Shown piece after piece: positions 1 through 6,813 of a stretch of 8,105 nucleotides of DNA (its first letter is position 1; every line of letters begins with the position of its first letter). The position numbers were made by a program, and so were the translations under genes. The notes under the pieces were generated by a model, which saw nothing but the letters and a program-made list of their open reading frames with translations, had not been told where the DNA came from and did no database searches. Source of the DNA: Candidatus Rhabdochlamydia sp. (GTDB lineage: Bacteria > Chlamydiota > Chlamydiia > Chlamydiales > Rhabdochlamydiaceae); the NCBI GenBank assembly GCA_030043495.1, contig JASHXO010000080.1, positions 1-8,105 on the forward strand. Direction: 5' to 3'.

Positions 1-1305
1 TATGACAAAACCCAAGAGATCGGGGCGATGAAAGACGGCAGCATTGCCCAACTCAAAGTCATTGGTCTCAGCCTGCAAGGGGAGATCGGAGGAACCATTG
101 CCATTGAGATTGCAGGAATTGCCTACGCCCCTCTGCACGATTTCCAAGGAAACATCATCGCACTGATTTCCCCAGATCAAAAGATCGTCGAGTCCTATCA
201 AATGAACGCTTTTGGCAGGGAGAAAACCGACCTCCCTCCCTTAAACCCCTGGCGGTTTTCCTCCAAGAGATCGATGGGTGGACTTATTCTCTTTGGACAG
301 AGATTTTACGATCCCACTCTTGGAAGATGGCTCACACCCGACCCTTCAGGTTTTGCAGACGGAGCCAACCTCTACGCCTATGTCCTCAATAGCCCTTTGA
401 ACCGCCTCGACCTTTTTGGCCTCATCTCCGATCTTCTCTATCCCCATGAATTGCGCTTGGAGGTTCCCCTTCACGCGATCCTACCGGTAAGAGTGATTCC
501 TATAGGAAGCATTTTGCCATGCAAAGGATTTTTATCCGATGTCCCCGTGGATTGGGTCGTCTCTTGTGGCCATTGGCACAAGCTTCAATTCACACCGCAA
601 GAATGGACAACAGACACGGTGAATATCGTCGATCATTTTCATGAACTTTTTCCCAAAGAAGGAAGCACTATTGGATTGATCAGCACACAAAATGGGATTT
701 GCACGACCAAAAACGATTTTGCTGAAAACGTGCGCTCCATCGTCAACATGGTTCCCGAAGGAACTCTTACCTTAGGCATGCACAACCCGACCCACGGCCT
801 GCTCCGCGATTGTAAAAGGACCCTTGAAGAACGTGGAGGCAAAGACACCCCCATCGTTGTCAGTACTCGACAATACATCGTTGCGATTTCCGAATCCCTC
901 CACAAAATCAATCCCGATCTGCTCTGGCTCCACATCGCCCATAGCGAAGGCGGAGTCATCGGCAGCAATGCGATCCAAGGGATGACCGAAGATCAGAAGG
1001 GCCTTCTCAAAAATCAACTTTACATTCTCGGGGTCGCCCCAGCAATGCCCCTCCCTCTCGAATACGGCCGCGGTGTGACGAACATTTACTCTAACCAAGA
1101 TTTTGTTACAGGGTTGTTTGCATTAAAATATAAGAATGACCCAAACTACGATATAAAGTTTGTCTCATGCCGCTCGAAGCTTTCAGAACGAACAGCCTTC
1201 ATCGCTGACCACGCTTTCTTAGGCAGGACGTATCAGATGGCTCAGGAAGATGAAATTGATGACTTAAGAAAAAAACATAGATTCTATAATGGCAAAACAC
1301 GTTAA
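1..1305 (+). CDS. RHS-repeat protein with C-terminal alpha/beta-hydrolase-like (DUF687-like) domain, 5' truncated by window edge
   Basis: The frame is open from base 1, so the N-terminus lies outside the window; the first ATG at 28 is internal. The RHS core end is visible at residues 102-116 from the window edge (RFYDPTLGRWLTPDP), followed by a DPSGFADGANLYAYV stretch and DLFGL, the usual boundary where Rhs proteins release their variable tip. Here the last motif reads DLFGL rather than the common DPxGL. The tip of about 290 residues contains NGI, HNPTHG, IAHSEGG, VAPA, SNQDF and ADHAFLG in order. This matches my memory of chlamydial DUF687 proteins and the alpha/beta-hydrolase pattern, with a possible triad of Ser315, Asp367 and His404. 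In Rhs systems such tips are usually toxins or effectors, so a lipase/esterase-like activity is inferred. GC content is 65% at 1021-1080 and 28% at 1081-1140. The end overlaps the next gene by 17 bases. Confidence 0.85.
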   Translation, partial: YDKTQEIGAMKDGSIAQLKVIGLSLQGEIGGTIAIEIAGIAYAPLHDFQGNIIALISPDQKIVESYQMNAFGREKTDLPPLNPWRFSSKRSMGGLILFGQRFYDPTLGRWLTPDPSGFADGANLYAYVLNSPLNRLDLFGLISDLLYPHELRLEVPLHAILPVRVIPIGSILPCKGFLSDVPVDWVVSCGHWHKLQFTPQEWTTDTVNIVDHFHELFPKEGSTIGLISTQNGICTTKNDFAENVRSIVNMVPEGTLTLGMHNPTHGLLRDCKRTLEERGGKDTPIVVSTRQYIVAISESLHKINPDLLWLHIAHSEGGVIGSNAIQGMTEDQKGLLKNQLYILGVAPAMPLPLEYGRGVTNIYSNQDFVTGLFALKYKNDPNYDIKFVSCRSKLSERTAFIADHAFLGRTYQMAQEDEIDDLRKKHRFYNGKTR

Positions 1306-1867
1306 TTTTGTTGTATTGATTTTAATGATGATTATAGGTTTTATCTTGGATGCAAAAGAAGATAAGTTAGATGATTCCCCTATTTATACACAGTATGTTG
1401 CTGAAATTACCCGTGCTTTTTCTAAGCAAATAAAAAAGGAGTTTGGCCTGCAATGTGAAGGTAGTGGTGGTTGTATGCCTTATGATATAGAGGAAATATC
1501 TATTAAGTTCGTGGCTCATCAGATAGCGTCGGTTGAACAAGCACGAGAGCTAGAAGTCAAAATAACAGAAAGGCTTGTTCAAATGATCAATGTGCATGAA
1601 AAAATTAAACCTTTTCTTAGAGAGACCCCATTTCCATCTCACCGAACAAGAGTAGGAATTTCTTTTTATCCGCGGAATAATACCCCTTACACTGATAGTG
1701 GTGTTGCCTATGTTTCCCAAGTAAACGGCAGAATTTATTATCGTGCAGAGAACCCTGATAATCCATACGTATGTAAAGATATTAAAGATGAACCTTATGA
1801 AGAAGCTCGGAGAATTGTGCAAAGCAATGCAGCTAAAAACCGGACGCAACAGCCGGAATCTCTTTAA
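1289..1867 (+). CDS. Exported small protein of a tandem paralogous trio, copy 1 (candidate immunity/accessory protein)
   Basis: Encodes 192 residues with no function I can recognise. The N-terminus has a hydrophobic run (residues about 7-19, VLILMMIIGF) followed by LDAKED, which looks like a signal peptide or membrane anchor. Shared family blocks are SPIYTQYVAEIT (31-42), GSGGCMPYDIEEI, AxELEVKxTERL, EKIKPFLRE and a C-terminal KDEPYEEARRIVQSNAAKN. The start at 1289 aligns with the starts of copies 2 and 3 and lies in the same upstream context (aacatagatt), so it is preferred although it overlaps the RHS gene by 17 bases and has no clear Shine-Dalgarno. The third block reads GGC where the other copies read GGE. 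Position directly after an Rhs tip is typical of immunity genes, but that role is inference only. Confidence 0.8.
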   Translation: MAKHVNFVVLILMMIIGFILDAKEDKLDDSPIYTQYVAEITRAFSKQIKKEFGLQCEGSGGCMPYDIEEISIKFVAHQIASVEQARELEVKITERLVQMINVHEKIKPFLRETPFPSHRTRVGISFYPRNNTPYTDSGVAYVSQVNGRIYYRAENPDNPYVCKDIKDEPYEEARRIVQSNAAKNRTQQPESL

Positions 1868-1910
1868 AGATATCTATAGAAATAGAGTTTAAAAATTCAA
1901 CATAGATTCC

Positions 1911-2495
1911 ATGATGTTTAGATGCTGTAAGCCTTATGTTGAATCAGTTCTAATGATGATTATAGGTTTTACTTTTAATGTAAAAGAAGACGAATCACAT
2001 GATTCACCTATTTATACGCAGTATGTCGCTGAAATAACGTCTGCGTTTGTCAAGGAGATGTACAAGGAGTATGGTTTGGCATGTGGAGCGAGCGGAGGCG
2101 AGATGCCGTACGATGTAGAAGAGATTTTGGTTCAGTTCGCCGCCTATCGAAGTGCAACGATAGAACAAGCCAGAGAATTGGAGGTAAAAGCTACGGAAAG
2201 ACTTGCGCAGATCATCAATGCACATGAGAAAATTAGACCATTTTTGCGAGAATATCCATTTCCTCCTGGTCGGGCATATGTTAGCATTTCCTTTAGAAAG
2301 AAAGGGAAGCTTTTCTCTACTCACAGTGAGGTAGAGTTTGTCTGCCATGCAAGGGATAAACTCCACTATTTGGCGTATAACCCTGACCAACCCTATGTCG
2401 GCAAGCTCATTAAAGATGAGCCCTATGAAGAAGCTCGGAGAATCGTGCAAAGCAATGCAGCTAAAAATGGAGCACTACAGCCGGAGTCTTTTTAA
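1911..2495 (+). CDS. Exported small protein of a tandem paralogous trio, copy 2
   Basis: Encodes 194 residues, clearly a duplicate of the flanking genes. The N-terminus is MMFRCCKPYVESVLMMIIGF, followed by an acidic KEDESHDSP stretch. A clean signal peptidase site is less obvious here (FNV-KED) than in copies 1 and 3, so membrane anchoring is equally possible. Conserved blocks are SPIYTQYVAEITSAF, ASGGEMPYDVEEI, ARELEVKATERL, INAHEKIRPFLREYPFP and KDEPYEEARRIVQSNAAKN. The segment between REYPFP and the tyrosine-rich stretch near residues 125-150 differs most from the other copies. No Shine-Dalgarno is visible; the spacer in front of the ATG is almost identical to that before copy 3. Function unknown; candidate immunity or accessory factor for the upstream Rhs protein. 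Confidence 0.82.
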   Translation: MMFRCCKPYVESVLMMIIGFTFNVKEDESHDSPIYTQYVAEITSAFVKEMYKEYGLACGASGGEMPYDVEEILVQFAAYRSATIEQARELEVKATERLAQIINAHEKIRPFLREYPFPPGRAYVSISFRKKGKLFSTHSEVEFVCHARDKLHYLAYNPDQPYVGKLIKDEPYEEARRIVQSNAAKNGALQPESF

Positions 2496-2540
2496 AGACT
2501 ATCTGTAGAAAATAGAGTTTAAAAATTCAACATAGATACC

Positions 2541-3131
2541 ATGATGTTTAGATACTTTAAGTCTTACGTTTTATCAGTTTTAATGATGATTATTGGCTTT
2601 ACCTTGGATGCAAAGGAAGATGAGTCAGATGACTCACCTATTTATACACAATATGTCGCTGAAGTGACCTCTGCCTTTTTGAAGGAGGTGTACAAGATAT
2701 ATGGCTTTGAGTGTGAAGCAAGTGGAGGAGAGATGCCTCGTGATGTGGAAGCAATCTCGGTTAGCCTCGTTGCTAATAGGAGAGCGACAGTGGAACTAGC
2801 TAGGGAGCTGGAGGTTAATCTTACAGAGAGATTTGTTGAAATCATCAACGCACATGAAAAAATCAGGCCGTTTTTAAGGGAATATCCCTTTCCTTCTAGT
2901 AGAGCGCGTGTCTCTATTTCCTTTAGGGATTCAAAGAAGACTTTTTCTCTTTCCAATAAAAATAATGTGATATACGTCCTTCATGCTAGGAATAGAATAT
3001 TCTATCAAGCTGAAAACCCTGACAATCCATATGTATATAAGGATATTAAAGATGAACCTTATGAAGAAGCCAAGAGAATTGTGCAGAGCAAAGCAGCTAA
3101 AAATGGAGCACAACAGCGTGAATCTCTTTGA
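2541..3131 (+). CDS. Exported small protein of a tandem paralogous trio, copy 3
   Basis: Encodes 196 residues and ends the tandem array. The N-terminus MMFRYFKSYVLSVLMMIIGF plus TLDAKED is the best signal-peptide-like sequence of the three, with possible cleavage after LDA. It retains SPIYTQYVAEVTSAF, EASGGEMPRDVEA, ARELEVNLTERF, INAHEKIRPFLREYPFP, NPDNPYVYKDIKDEPYEEA and RIVQSKAAKN. By eye it is closest to copy 2 in the N-terminal and central parts and to copy 1 in the NPDNPYV region, which could reflect recombination between copies. The most variable part is a lysine- and asparagine-rich stretch around residues 130-143. The homologous block ends a few bases after the stop codon, and a terminator-like hairpin follows about 60 bases later. 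Function unknown. Confidence 0.82.
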   Translation: MMFRYFKSYVLSVLMMIIGFTLDAKEDESDDSPIYTQYVAEVTSAFLKEVYKIYGFECEASGGEMPRDVEAISVSLVANRRATVELARELEVNLTERFVEIINAHEKIRPFLREYPFPSSRARVSISFRDSKKTFSLSNKNNVIYVLHARNRIFYQAENPDNPYVYKDIKDEPYEEAKRIVQSKAAKNGAQQRESL

Positions 3132-3191
3132 AGACTATCTATTTTACAGCAGAAGTATTGCTCGACCATTAATTACGGGACACATGTACTC

Positions 3192-3255
3192 TTTGAGATC
3201 ATAATTTCTCCTCTTGTTTTGACAAGCTTAAAGGAATGCGATCTCAAACTTTTTT
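3192..3255 (+). terminator. Terminator-like branched hairpin after the tandem trio
   Basis: TTTGAGATC (3192-3200) pairs perfectly with GATCTCAAA (3240-3248) and is followed by six T residues at 3250-3255. The 39-base loop contains a second small stem, CTTG/CAAG around TTTTGA. The position about 60 bases after the last paralog fits transcription termination. The long loop makes it an atypical intrinsic terminator. Confidence 0.4.
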
Positions 3256-3382
3256 CAATGTGGATATGCTTAATTGAAAAAATTGAATTTATGAAAACAA
3301 CGTTACACAATGTTATTGATTGTTTTTTGCATGTTAACAGAATACCATAACAGATAGGTTTTTCTAGAAGATTTTTTAGTAG

Positions 3383-3502
3383 TTCTTGAAAAGTTTGCAG
3401 GAGAGATACGGATCAATCAGTAGCTACTTTAAAAACAAGACTACATTTAGACATGTAAGTGATCATGAAAAAGAAATCGAATTGTTCTTTTTCAGGCAAT
3501 AA
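3383..3502 (+). pseudogene. Decayed C-terminal remnant resembling a tyrosine-phosphatase family protein
   Basis: The frame 3383-3502 encodes 39 residues ending in a stop and contains FLKSLQERYGSISSYFKNK. The ERYGSIxxYxK pattern recalls the C-terminal end of bacterial tyrosine phosphatases of the Y_phosphatase3 type, where it normally precedes a short LG-containing helix. A neighbouring frame just upstream (about 3358-3390) reads VFLEDFLVVLEK, which would join it through a one-base frameshift. There is no start codon, no ribosome site and no catalytic HCxxGKDR signature in the window, so this can only be a relic. The family assignment rests on a short motif recalled from memory. Confidence 0.3.
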
Positions 3503-3527
3503 GTCCGAATGATAGGACAAATGATTT

Positions 3528-3539
3528 GGACATATGTCC
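3528..3539. promoter_or_regulatory. Perfect 12-bp palindrome upstream of the MFS gene, possible operator
   Basis: GGACATATGTCC is a perfect palindrome whose right end lies 37 bases before the transporter ATG. A partial half-site, aggacaaat, occurs 14 bases to its left. The size and location suit a dimeric regulator binding site, but there is no regulator gene nearby in the window and the assignment is speculative. Confidence 0.25.
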
Positions 3540-3576
3540 CTAGAAAATAAAATTTTGATGTTCCTAAGTTTTTTTA

Positions 3577-5016
3577 ATGGCTAACTTTCAATCATTTTCA
3601 TCTAAAAATCGATCGTTCATCATTTCAGCAATTACAACGGGAGGCATCATCGAGTGGTATGAAATTTTTCTGTTTATTCATTGGAATGACTTATTTAAAC
3701 ATCTTTTTTTCAAAGATAATTCTGAATTAGCTATTTATAATACTTTATTCATCTTTTTTGTAGGATTTATTGGTCGTCCGGTAGGTGCGATATTGTTTGG
3801 AGACATTGGAGACCGCTTTGGGAGAAAACTTGCATTTACAGGCTCAATCGCTTTAATGATTCTTCCTAGTGCTCTGTAAACTTAATTTTTGCGGTTTCGG
3901 CTACGTCAAAGCCCCGGGGTTAAGCGATCGTAAAGCTAGCTGTATTGAATTAATACAGCGCGCTTTACGATCGCTTAACCGCGGGAGCTTTCACGTTAGC
4001 CCAAACTGCAAAAATTAAGTTTACAGAGCACTAGTATTTTGATTGGATGTCTAGGGTGGTGGTTCTTTCCTAAATCCGGCATATCTGTAATTGTTTTCTT
4101 GTGCTGTTTGCGCTTTGTGCAAGGGATGGCTGCTGGTGGTGAATTGCCAGGAGCGATGTGTTATTTGTCTGAATGTGCTCCTAAGAACGAAAAAGCATAT
4201 ATTTGTAGTTTTTCTTTTTTGGGGCCACAAATAGGGGTATTGATTAGTCAAATAGAGACTTATATATTTGAAACACGATTCTCGCACGAATTTATCGAAA
4301 GGTACGGTTGGAGAATTTCGTTCATTTTAGGAGGCACTTTTGCATTTCTCGCCCTTCTTTTTCGTACAAAACTTGAGGAAAGTCCTGGTTTTCAAGCTTT
4401 AAAAGAAAAAGCTTTAACTTCTCGTAAACCTGTTATCGATGCAATTCATTATTGGAAAAAATTGTTAGGAGGTTTCTTTTCTTCTCTATTGGCAGCTGTT
4501 GGCTTTTATATGTTTGCAGTATTCGTTGAAATGTATTTTGATGAAGTATTTAATATTAGCAAATCAAATAATTTATTGATAGCGATGAGTATGATGGTCA
4601 TATCTACAGCAACATTGACAATCTTGGGTAAATTAGGAGATAAATTTAGTAAAAAACATATTCTAATACTGAGTTCTTTATTAATATTGGCATTATCTGT
4701 ATCATCTTTGATTTTCTATCGAACATTTTTTGCGATAATTTCAATATTTTTATTTTTATTTTTGTTGAATTTGCAATTTGCTATTCTTCCAGTTTTTATT
4801 TCGGAACTTTTCCCTGATACAATAAGATATACTGGGATTGCTCTAAGTTTTACTCTTTGCGATAGTATTGTTGGAGGAGCTACTCCTTGGTTAGCTAGTT
4901 TGTTAACCAAAAAGATCGGAGCGGTAGATACTTTTCTAAATTTTACAATTGCGGGTTCGATAATTTCATTAGTGGCTTTTTATTTAACAAACAAATACCG
5001 GCAAATCAAGTCTTAA
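3577..5016 (+). pseudogene. MFS metabolite:H+ symporter (ProP-like), disrupted by a palindromic insertion
   Basis: Two parts of one gene lie in the same frame. The first ends at TAA 3877-3879; the second is open again from the right end of the insert to TAA at 5014-5016. Excising the 165-bp insert with one CTAG copy gives CTTCCTAGTATTTTGATTGG, read LPSILIG, and a 424-residue protein, the normal size for the family. Twelve hydrophobic helices can be counted. The MFS signature GDIGDRFGRK lies between helices 2 and 3, RFVQGMAAGGELPGA in helix 4, and the second-half echo GKLGDKFSKK between helices 8 and 9. GRPVGAILFG before the signature is typical of the proline/betaine and alpha-ketoglutarate symporter group; the substrate is not predictable. 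The break falls in helix 3. Expression of the second part from TTG 4039 would lack three helices, so function is probably lost. No strong ribosome site precedes ATG 3577. Confidence 0.85.
3866..4034. mobile_element. 165-bp MITE-like palindromic element inserted in the MFS gene
   Basis: The element is almost one continuous inverted repeat. Arms of about 80 bases beginning TGCTCTGTAAACTTAATTTT pair with six mismatches and two single-base gaps around a GAATT centre near 3947-3951. CTAG stands at both outer ends (3866-3869 and 4031-4034), and one copy remains when the MFS gene is reconstructed. Because the ends are self-complementary, the duplication could be TA, CTAG or CTAGT. A TA duplication in CTAG would fit IS630/Tc1-mariner elements, and a 4-bp duplication would fit IS5-like elements with YTAR targets. 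No transposase is encoded. In-frame stops occur at 3877-3879 and 3883-3885. The insert length is a multiple of three. Confidence 0.9.
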
Positions 5017-5023
5017 CAATAGT

Positions 5024-5821
5024 ATGAACAACCATCTAGATTCTTCTCTTGAAAAGTATTACGCTCAGGGAAATGAAAAAAATCGCCTGGACTCTGCTAT
5101 TTTAGAAAAAGATCGAACATTAAGAATACTAAACAAAGCATTACTGCCACCACCTTTAAGAATTTTAGATGTTGGTGGGGCGTATGGTGTATATTCATTC
5201 CCTCTAGCAAAACAAGGCTACGAAGTTCACCTTATTGATCCTATCTATATTCATATTCAACAGGCTAAAGATTATGCAAATAATTTCCCCGGTGTCAAAT
5301 TAGCCAGTTGTTCCTTGGGCGATGCTAGACAGCTGAAACAAAAGGATAGCTCTGCTGATGCAATTCTATCCCTCGGTCCCTTATATCATTTAGTTTCAAA
5401 AGAAGATCGAGCAAAAGCGCTTAATGAAGCATACCGAGTATTGAAAAAAGATGGTATTTTATTTGCTGCATCTATTTCCCGTTTTCAATCTTATATTGAC
5501 AGCATGCACAAAAAAGTACTTTTGGCTAAAATTATCCAGGTCAAAGAAGATATCACTACAGGGCTGCATTGGAGTGATAATTCCAAGATGACCTTATTTT
5601 TCCATCACCCACATGATTTTCGGGAGGAGTTGATAGAAGCCGGATTTACAGACATTTCTTTAGTAGCGATTGAGGGTCCTGTTTGGGATGAAAATCTTAT
5701 TCATGATTTACATGCAAATCCAGTAGGTTGGGCTAAGCTTCTTGATTTGTTAGAATCAATCGAAAGTGATGAGACCATTTTAGGAGCAAGCGCTCACATC
5801 ATGGCAATTGCAAAAAAATGA
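5024..5821 (+). CDS. Class I SAM-dependent methyltransferase, substrate unknown
   Basis: Encodes 265 residues of a Rossmann-type methyltransferase. Motif I is ILDVGGAYGVYSFPLA (47-62), the acidic residue after strand 2 is in HLIDP (69-73), and GDARQL (99-104) marks the strand 3-4 region. ADAILSLGPLYHL (111-123) is motif IV, and AYRVLKKDGILFAAS (136-150) is the motif V/VI region. The C-terminal part has no DNA- or RNA-methyltransferase signature, so a small-molecule or other O/N/C-methyl transfer is likely but unspecified. It starts seven bases after the MFS stop without a clear Shine-Dalgarno, which suggests cotranscription with, and possibly translational coupling to, the now broken transporter. 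The stop lies six bases from the end of the opposing gene. The insertion upstream may therefore have polar effects. Confidence 0.9.
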   Translation: MNNHLDSSLEKYYAQGNEKNRLDSAILEKDRTLRILNKALLPPPLRILDVGGAYGVYSFPLAKQGYEVHLIDPIYIHIQQAKDYANNFPGVKLASCSLGDARQLKQKDSSADAILSLGPLYHLVSKEDRAKALNEAYRVLKKDGILFAASISRFQSYIDSMHKKVLLAKIIQVKEDITTGLHWSDNSKMTLFFHHPHDFREELIEAGFTDISLVAIEGPVWDENLIHDLHANPVGWAKLLDLLESIESDETILGASAHIMAIAKK

Positions 5822-5827
5822 ACAAAG

Positions 5828-6649
5828 TCACTGCAAAATTGCCCGCTTTAAAGAAGGATAATACATGGGCTTTGAAAAATATAAGAAGTTGCCCTCAGAA
5901 CTATTGTTTCTTTTTTTCGAAGATTTTCTATTTTTTAATTTTTTCAGCTGGATCATGCGAGGGATGATATGAGTTTCGCACTGATTCCCAATTTCCATCA
6001 TAATCCAATATCGTCCTGTTTTCTGTGCTGCTGCTCCCGTGGTCCCAGATCCTGAAAAGCAATCCATTATTATTTCATTTTCTTTAGTTGTTAACTTTAT
6101 TATGTATTCGATTAATTTTTGTGGCTTTGGAGTCGAAAAAATATTTTCATTGCCAAATAAATTTTGAGATTCATTTATAGCATCTATTCGACCACCAACC
6201 TCATGTTCGTGCCAGACAGTTTTGGGTCTTATATTATTCACAAATTCAAAAGATGATGTTTTTCTATACGCCAAAATATATGTATGATCTAGCTGGAATT
6301 TTCCCTTATAATCTTTCCAATCAATCTTGTGCTGCCACGTTATATTTGCTAGAAAATTTTCTTTACCAAATATTTCGTCACAGAGCATTTTCAAGCTATA
6401 CAATTCAAAATCGTCTATACTTATCCATAAAGAAGCATCGTCTTGCATTAATTCTTTTATGATTTTTAATCTTTCTCGCATCATTTTTATCCAATCTTTA
6501 CTTAGTTTACTATCTGAAAAATGATCGCGATCAAAACCAGTATTATATGGTGGGTCTAAATAAACACATTTTATCTTGTTCTTATGCGTTTTCCTCAAAG
6601 CTTTTAACGCACTTAGATTGTCACCCTTAAACAGGAGATTTTGTAGCAT
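5828..6649 (-). CDS. Orphan beta-class DNA adenine-type methyltransferase, type III Mod-like, compact
   Basis: With the start at 6649 the protein has 273 residues. The start is chosen because GGAGG lies six bases upstream and GDNLxALK follows at once; an in-frame ATG at 6670 would place the ribosome site inside the gene. Motif IV DPPYNTG is at about 32-38 and precedes SAM-binding motif I DCFSGSGTT at about 196-204, the beta-class order. SIDDFE, DEIFGKENF and STPKPQKLIEYIIK are typical of type III Mod subunits, which transfer methyl groups to adenine N6. Mod proteins are usually over 500 residues, so the target recognition part here is very short. No Res/restriction gene is in the window; it could be an orphan regulator of DNA methylation, a phage-derived enzyme or a reduced remnant. 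The recognition sequence cannot be read from this. Confidence 0.85.
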   Translation of the reverse strand: MLQNLLFKGDNLSALKALRKTHKNKIKCVYLDPPYNTGFDRDHFSDSKLSKDWIKMMRERLKIIKELMQDDASLWISIDDFELYSLKMLCDEIFGKENFLANITWQHKIDWKDYKGKFQLDHTYILAYRKTSSFEFVNNIRPKTVWHEHEVGGRIDAINESQNLFGNENIFSTPKPQKLIEYIIKLTTKENEIIMDCFSGSGTTGAAAQKTGRYWIMMEIGNQCETHIIPRMIQLKKLKNRKSSKKRNNSSEGNFLYFSKPMYYPSLKRAILQ

Positions 6650-6655
6650 TTCTTT

Positions 6656-6660
6656 CCTCC
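6656..6660 (-). promoter_or_regulatory. Shine-Dalgarno GGAGG that fixes the DNA methyltransferase start
   Basis: On the minus strand GGAGG is followed by AAAGAA and then ATG at 6649, an optimal six-base spacing. It supports the shorter start over the in-frame ATG at 6670. Confidence 0.75.
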
Positions 6661-6792
6661 GCATTTGCAAAATAGTTTACATGATCAAGAACATCTATCA
6701 GGCTTATCTTTCTTAAAAATGCCTTGAGACAAGCTTGTACCATGCATTAACAAATAATACTTTTTTGGTTTTGCTTAGTTTATTAACTCATC

Positions 6793-6813
6793 AAAAATCG
6801 CTTTTAGGCGATT
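6793..6813 (-). terminator. Intrinsic terminator of the Nudix/deoxyribosyltransferase operon, displaced by an insertion
   Basis: On the minus strand AATCGC pairs perfectly with GCGATT around CTAAAA and runs into a T-rich tail (GCGATTTTTG). It lies about 90 bases past the stop at 6905. Removing the 85-bp insertion and one 8-bp duplication places it directly at the stop codon (TAATCGCC), which supports its original role as the operon terminator. The stem is short, so strength is uncertain. Confidence 0.5.

Larger units (their letters stand above)
1274..3140 (+). repeat. Three tandem gene-sized direct repeat units of about 625-630 bp
   Basis: The marker aacatagat recurs at 1274, 1899 and 2529, giving periods of 625 and 630 bases. 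Each unit includes a short upstream spacer and one paralogous gene. The spacer before copies 2 and 3 is nearly identical over about 40 bases (atagagtttaaaaattcaac, then catagat and CCATGATGTTTAGA). Homology stops near 3140, just after gactatct. The first unit begins inside the last codons of the RHS gene. This is an unequal-crossing-over type amplification, visible directly in the sequence. Confidence 0.85.
3132..3576. other. 445-bp stretch without an intact gene
   Basis: No open frame of useful length is convincing on either strand. The stretch holds a terminator-like structure (3192-3255), a short decayed coding remnant (3383-3502) and a perfect 12-base palindrome (3528-3539), each listed separately. 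The section 3256-3380 shows nothing I can support beyond weak short inverted repeats. Promoters for the downstream transporter would be expected near its end, but no convincing -35/-10 pair is evident. Confidence 0.6.

Noticed and set aside
639..1098. Minus-strand open frames of about 108 residues inside the RHS gene
   Set aside because: They are antisense shadows of a GC-richer coding region, with no recognisable motifs or ribosome sites.
1274..3140. CRISPR or short-repeat array
   Set aside because: The repeats are gene-sized duplications with 625-630 base periods, not short repeats with spacers.
2983..3204. 73-codon plus-strand frame overlapping the third paralog
   Set aside because: It overlaps the conserved end of copy 3 out of frame and its extension past 3131 has no family features.
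3290..3350. Short inverted repeat TGTTAT ... ATAACA with a GTTAAC inside
   Set aside because: A six-base stem with a loop of about 30 bases in AT-rich sequence is expected by chance.
4039..5016. Separate transporter gene starting at TTG 4039
   Set aside because: It is the second part of the MFS gene. It lacks the first helices and has no ribosome site, and the frame joins exactly with the first part once the insert is removed.
6253..6524. Plus-strand frames opposite the DNA methyltransferase
   Set aside because: They are antisense to strongly conserved methyltransferase motifs and carry no signal of their own.
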